A stretch of 64,000 bases of DNA. Source: Hevea brasiliensis. Taxonomy: Eukaryota; Streptophyta; Magnoliopsida; Malpighiales; Euphorbiaceae. Each line of letters begins with the position of its first letter. Within the stretch, counting starts at the first letter, position 1. Of the stretch, positions 58,960 through 64,000 are shown in pieces. A model generated the notes under the pieces. That model did not search any database. It was given only the letters and a program-made list of their open reading frames with translations, and had not been told where the DNA came from. Where the stretch lies: NCBI RefSeq assembly GCF_030052815.1, contig NC_079496.1:78977652-79041651 (forward strand). The letters are read 5' to 3'. A program made the translations under genes and the position numbers.

Positions 58960-59890
58960 TATTTGGCACCTAATGCCAATACTTCTGTAAACCAAAATGT
59001 GGTATCTTGGTAAACTTAGGTTTAACAAATCTATTATAAATTAAAAAGTCAACCTTTGAGTGAAATTAGTCAAGTGAATAGTGACCTCTACATTATAAAG
59101 ATAAATAATTGAATCATTAACTGTGTAAAATGCCCTAATATGCCTAGAATGATTGGTTTGGATAGTTTGGCATGCCAATAAGGTTCAGTTAGCAGTACTG
59201 CACATGGTATTATGCCATTCTGGGTTTTTATGGCTTTTAGCCATTCTGATATCAGTGTGATAATTGGCTTTGTGCCCAATGTTTACTACAGCTTATTAAC
59301 TGTTCTATTGCACACCAGGAGACACAACGTGATCGATGGTGTGATGGCCCGAGGTACTTGGTACCCAGTGCCAGTTTACTCATTTATCCAGTCCAGTCGA
59401 CTAGTATAGGTTACTTAGGCAATCAAAATAATTCTTACTAAATTTTAATCAAATAATACTACAATAGTTGCCGGGAACTTAGTCTACATAAAATGTCAGT
59501 ATGCATTTTGTATATCCATTTTATTTTAGCTATTTTTTTTATATTGGCACCACTAAGCAGAATTGCTTAGCGCGTAGCTTTTGCCACACGCAGGTACTGG
59601 AGACACAGCTGGGGAGTCCAGCAGACCTCAGATTGGGTGAATTGTCAGATCTGCACAAAGTCCAGAGTCACCTCATATCTGCAGTGCACTTGGTAGGATA
59701 TTAGGATTTTGGGTTGTATTTTTTACTTTGTATTTTGTACTAGTTTTGATTGTAATTACAAACTCATGAAATCATATGATCATGTAAATATATAAAATTT
59801 CATGTTATTGTAATTATCAGTATATTTTGTTGAAAAATAAAAGGTTGAGGAGTTATTCATAAAATTATTTCAACTTGTGATGTGAATAAA
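58960..59890 (+). mobile_element. Tekay LTR of 47425, third piece, 3' end lost
   Basis: It matches in reverse the 21560-22400 part of the 21122 LTR: 'gattggtttggatagtttgg', 'ggcccgaggtacttggtacc' and hairpin I at 59555-59572. About 300 bases before its expected end the sequence switches, near 59890, to integrase C-terminal coding of another element. Confidence 0.8.
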
Positions 59891-59894
59891 AATT

Positions 59895-60251
59895 TTGAAA
59901 ATTGGGATGAGAATTGGACCGTATGAGGTTCTGGAAAGAGTGGATCCATTGGCATATAGACTTGCACTGTCTCTGGAGTTAGTAAAGATTCACAATGTCT
60001 TCCATGTCTCCATGTTGAGGAGGTACAGATCAGACCCCTCTTACATTTTGCCAGTAGAGGAGATTGAGGTGAATCCAGACCTGACATATGATGAAGAGCC
60101 CATAAAGATCTTGGCACATGAGGTGAAGCAGCTAAGGAATAAGAAAATACCTCTAGTGAAAGTGTTGTGGAACCATCATTTAGGCCAGGAGGCTACATGG
60201 GAGCGTGAGGAAGACATGAGGAGACAGCACCCACAGCTATTCAGAGAATAA
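59895..60251 (+). pseudogene. Tekay integrase C-terminus with chromodomain-like tail
   Basis: The reading RIGPYEVLERVDPLAYRLAL, then HNVFHVSMLRRYRSDPS, PIKILAHEVKQLRNKK and VLWNHHLGQEATWERE, then HPQLFRE with a TAA at 60249, closely parallels the end of the minus-strand element at 24274-25035. Everything upstream of this GPY/F module is missing at the deletion junction. It belongs to the element whose 3' LTR starts at 60300. Confidence 0.88.
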
Positions 60252-60285
60252 AACCAGGTAAATTTCAAGGACGAAATTTATTTTT

Positions 60286-60299
60286 AAGGAGAGGAGAAT
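60286..60299 (+). other. Polypurine tract before the 60300 LTR
   Basis: AAGGAGAGGAGAAT directly precedes TGTAACACCCC. The preceding 'aatttcaaggacgaaattta' is also conserved before the PPT of the other Tekay elements. Confidence 0.85.
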
Positions 60300-60731
60300 T
60301 GTAACACCCCGAACCTCCGAGTTATGAATAGTACCATTTTTTGTCTATGACTAGTACTATTCAAAGACACCTAGAGGACCAAAAATAAATAAAAAATTAA
60401 TTGAGATAGACATAATAAAAATTCAAGTGAACCAAAGACCTAAGGATTTAACGGGTATCAAAAAAAAAAAAAAGAAGGATTATGACCCGATGAGGGGCAT
60501 TTTGGTCCATTCACTTCAGGAGTTGACTTTTGACCAAAATGTAAATTCAATTAAATAAAAATAAAATATTGAATTATGAAGAAATATTGAGGGAAAAATT
60601 AGAGTAAAAGTGAAAAGAAAATAAAAGAGGCAAAAATCTAGAATTTAAATTCCATTTTTTGACCTAATTAAAATTTAAGAGACCAATGGGCTTTGGACAA
60701 CTCATTAAATGAATTAAAAAGGAATAAATAA

Positions 60732-60740
60732 GTATAAAAG
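60732..60740 (+). promoter_or_regulatory. Candidate TATA box of the 60300 LTR
   Basis: GTATAAAAG lies 433 bases into the LTR, followed by a pyrimidine-rich stretch of C/T (60755-60830) typical of plant leaders. Confidence 0.55.
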
Positions 60741-63135
60741 AAGACAAAACCCTCCCTTTCTTTCCCATTAGTTACCACCCACTCTCTTTCCTTCTCTCTT
60801 TCTTTCTTTCTTCTTTTTCCTTCTTTCTCCATTGACACCCATTCTCAAAACTCAATTTCTTGCTTTCCTCTATGGGTTTTGCATCTAATTGGTAGAGAGC
60901 ATCAAATTAATATTTGATTTAAAGATTAAAAGCAAGGGGAAATAAGAGATTAGAAGAAAATTGAAGATTTAGGGAGTTGGAAAGAAGTCATTAAGAGGTA
61001 AGTTCTTTAATGCTCATTTTGTTATACAAACCTTAAATTAAGTTAGATTATGATGAAATTTCATAAGAAAATGAAAGAAAACATGCATGGAACCTAAACT
61101 AGGGTTTTGGCCTAATTGGAAAAAAATTAGGGTTTGATATATTTCAATGAAAATGATGATGAAATCAAGCTTAGTTGAAGTAGTATGCATGATTAGAGCA
61201 AAGAAATTGCATGAAATGTGTATAAATTTAATTATGGGGGATTAGGATTCATGGGAAAATTGAGTTTTGGTGCTAGAGAGTGAAATTGGTGTATGTAGTG
61301 TTAAATTATGATCATTTGAGGTTTATTTAGTTTGAATTGACATTGGGTTGATGAATGGAAGTAATGAAATGATAGGATTAGGGAAAATTGCAAACTTTGG
61401 TATTTGAAAATTATGGGGTTTGTGCTAAGAAGTGCCATTGATGTGTCAATGCTAAATTATGGTCATTTTGGGTGAATTAAATGTGATTAGAGGGAATAAT
61501 TGAAGAAATGAAAATTTTAAACCTAGGGCAGAATTTGCACACTGAGTTTAGTGTGTTTGACAGCCCATAAATTGAGCTACACAACTCTAATTAGTGTGAA
61601 ACCAATTGGAAATGAAACTTAAGATATAGGACTAGAATTTTCATGAAGAAACCCACCCCAAAAACTACCCAGAAAATTGCCTAAACCTTGGCTTGAACTT
61701 AGAGACACAATTCTGGAACCTGCAAAATTTAACCATATGAATAGTAAACTTTGCATGGCCATAACTCTCTCTAGAAAACTCCGATTTAGGCGATTCTTGA
61801 ACCAATGGAAACCTAACACATAGTAGAACATTTCATATGAAGAACTTGAGGCCAAATTATGGACTTAACGCAATCAAATTGCTGAGCAAAATTGAATCAC
61901 CGAATCTGCAGAATTGCAGATTTATCATATGAATAGTAAACTTTGCATGGCCATAACTCTCTCTAGAAAACTCTGATTTAGGCGATTCTTGAACCGATGG
62001 AAACTTAAGACATAGTAGAATATTTTGTATGAAGAATATTAGACCAAATTATGGACTTAACTTGATCAAATTACTTAACAAAAATTGGATTGATAAATCT
62101 GCCAGAACTGAAACTGCAGCATGAACAATGACGTGAACAGTCATCTTATTTTGCGCATAACTTGAGCTACACAGCTCCGAATTAGACGATTCAAAAAGGA
62201 AAATAAAGTTAAGACCTAGATGAACAATTTTCATGAAGAATACCTCACCAAATTATGATCGAAACTAGGTAAAAATTGGGTTCAAAAATTGGGGTACCAA
62301 GCTGTCCAAAACCAAAATTTTCTAAAATTTACAAAGCTAACTTGGGATGAATTAAACATGCATGTAATGAGTTTTTGGCAGCAATTGAGATTGGTATTGA
62401 GGTATTCTATTTGTGTATTTTCAGTAGAAAAAGAAGTTGGAATGGACAAGGAATATTGAGTAAAGAGAAAGGAGAGCATTTAAGGTTTGTGCACAACTCA
62501 CCTTTTTCTTTGTTTTAGCTTCGTAAACTGATTTGAATGAGTTTGATTTAAAATGAGTTTATTTTGAATGAGGTATGTTTTTCTCTTGTATTTGAGGAAT
62601 TTATGTGTTGCCACCCCTTTATGGGTTTTATGATGATTTGAATATGTTATTGTTTTGCAAACGTGATTATTGATTTAGAAAATCTTGAAAGTTATTTTGA
62701 AATCACAGTTAGCATGATAGTCCCTTTTGAAACTCCCATTAGTAACGGCTACTTGGGGTTGATAATTGATATTGATTATGTCTCCCATTAATAACGGTTA
62801 GTGGGGTAAGACTACATGAGTACTCATTAGCTAGCTAGCCCTTCCCTCATTAATAACGGTTAGTGAGGTTGAGATTGCTTTGTCGTGGTGTACAACACGG
62901 CATTGATCGTGAAATTTTGTGTCATGGCCTAAACCATGTGTTGATGTTGGCAACATTAATGCTTTGTGAATTGTGATTTATGAAGTGTGATTTCTCACTT
63001 GCAATATTATTCTAATAAATGGCTCTTATGGACTTAGAACTATTGTGAAGTTTTCATGCTTAAGAAAAATATGATTTATTATGCTTTGACAAATTGTGTT
63101 TTACCTTAAGTTTTAAAGTTATTAGTTGTGCACCA

Positions 63136-63152
63136 CTGAGTGATATACTCAG
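63136..63152 (+). other. Conserved LTR hairpin I, with adjoining donor-like CAGGTAAGG
   Basis: CTGAGT and ACTCAG pair around GATAT. Twenty-odd bases downstream, GCTGTCGCAGGTAAGG (63168-63183) contains a perfect-looking splice donor, CAG/GTAAGG. Confidence 0.6.
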
Positions 63153-63634
63153 CAATAGCTTCTTTATGCTGTCGCAGGTAAGGGAAAGGAGAAGGCTGTC
63201 GAGTGAGAGACTTAGAAGCAACATTTTAGTATTGTTTGTGGGTATATATTGTAGGTATACCCCTGTAATTTCCTTTTGATGTATTTTGTACCTATATGTA
63301 TGGAGGTACGGACATTGAGCAGTTTGTATTTAAAAGCATTGCATTACTATCACATTTTAAATTTGTAACTATCTTGTATTTTACTTTGAGACTTATGAAA
63401 ATGTATCTTTTGCAATATTTAGTCTATCATAATTTCCAATGAATGTTTACATGTAATTTTAACTATTCTCATGCAGTTTTTCGCAAAAGAATTGATAAGA
63501 TAAAAAGATATGATTTGTTTTAAAATCCTTTGTAGCATAACTAATGGGTTATCGGTTGGTAGAGTTCGGTAATTCCTTAGGTATGCTACAGGAACATGTC
63601 ATACCTTACCAAGGATAAGGTGTGACATGTTAAG

Positions 63635-63651
63635 TGGTATCAGAGCTTTGG
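63635..63651 (+). other. Primer-binding site, initiator tRNA-Met type
   Basis: TGGTATCAGAGCTTTGG lies seven bases after the LTR end and marks the start of a second internal region. Confidence 0.92.
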
Positions 63652-63815
63652 TTTTTATACAAGTTTTGAAATTGCATGTTTGAAAAATTTTGTTAAATAC
63701 AACTGCTCAACTGTCATTATTGATACATATAGTGCATTACATCATAAATATAGACAAATGGAGGGAAATCTACTTGTGTTGGTTGTTCAGGGAGTAGAAT
63801 TCCTTGTGATTCAGT

Positions 63816-64000
63816 ATGGAAGAGGGGGATCACACCGTAGAACAATCAGTAGCAGCTGAGGTACAGGGGGAGGCCCTAGCTCCTCAGAATGCCAGTGGGT
63901 CAGCTACACCCATCCCACCCATGCAGTTTCCTGCTCAGTTTGCTCAGCAGATGGCTGTATTATTTTAGCAAGTGGCTGGTAATATACCGGTCCAAGCTCC
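63816..64000 (+). pseudogene. Tekay gag, 5' part, with a nonsense codon; runs off the window
   Basis: The start MEEGDHTVEQ matches that of the gag at 17899, as do the following EVQGEALAPQNASGSATP and FPAQFAQQMAV. Codon 51 is TAG (63966-63968) where the other copy has a glutamine codon, a C-to-T change. The frame is open up to the window end after this stop. Confidence 0.88.

Larger units (their letters stand above)
60300..63627 (+). mobile_element. Tekay-type LTR flanked by a PPT on the left and a PBS on the right
   Basis: The 3328-bp LTR runs from TGTAACACCCC to AAGGTGTGACA. It is at once the 3' LTR of the remnant on its left and the 5' LTR of the element on its right. It shares landmarks with the other LTRs: 'gaggggcattttggtcc' near 60493, AGCTAGCTAGC near 62831, hairpin I at 63136 and the 'gggttatcggttggtagagttcggtaatt' end. 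ORFs in it are not coding. Confidence 0.92.

Overview
This window is a stack of plant LTR retrotransposons with no recognisable host gene. The lineages present (Tat, Tekay-type chromovirus, Athila and Ty1/copia), the plant-type primer-binding sites (initiator tRNA-Met and tRNA-Asp) and the AT-rich, mutation-ridden coding remnants point to a repeat-rich, probably heterochromatic region of a flowering plant, most likely a eudicot. The species cannot be told from the sequence. Rubber tree or another Malpighiales member is only an impression.

The oldest readable layer is a plus-strand Tat-lineage Ty3/gypsy element that starts at 1670, where its gag is cut by another LTR (1-1669). It can be followed as gag, protease, a G-patch segment, a candidate intron, RT, two RNase H domains and integrase. 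A 59-bp minisatellite (43745-45225) lies in its 3' region, and a polypurine tract and putative 3' LTR start lie at 45326-45339. It is interrupted by a 4.2-kb solo LTR (3757-7965, duplication AAGCC) and by a 30.8-kb nested block (11500-42305, duplication ATTCA).

That block is a minus-strand, Tekay-type element. It keeps gag and a shred of integrase between 3.8-kb LTRs but has lost PR, RT and RNase H. Its right LTR was later entered by two elements. One is a minus-strand Tekay element, now truncated (21122-27088), with RT, RNase H, integrase, chromodomain and 3' LTR. The other is a nearly complete plus-strand Athila element of 14.7 kb (27568-42271, duplication AAATA), with similar 1.6-kb LTRs, gag-pol, an env-position ORF and a remarkable 73-bp tandem array built on TGCATAAGC/GCTTATGCA palindromes.

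Right of the Tat element lies an antisense accessory-type ORF in pieces (45998-47424). It is cut by a plus-strand Tekay LTR that starts at 47425. This LTR carries a minus-strand solo LTR (48631-52053, duplication TAAAG) and a Ty1/copia element (about 52690-58950) whose 1330-codon gag-pol frame has eight nonsense codons and no frameshift. The LTR is fused at about 59890 to the 3' end of another Tekay element. The LTR of that element (60300-63627) is followed by a fresh PBS and gag, implying a tandem arrangement running off the right edge.

The least explained structures are two short hairpins that recur in the Tekay-type LTRs with compensating base changes, the Athila palindromic array, and two candidate introns inside retrotransposon coding regions.
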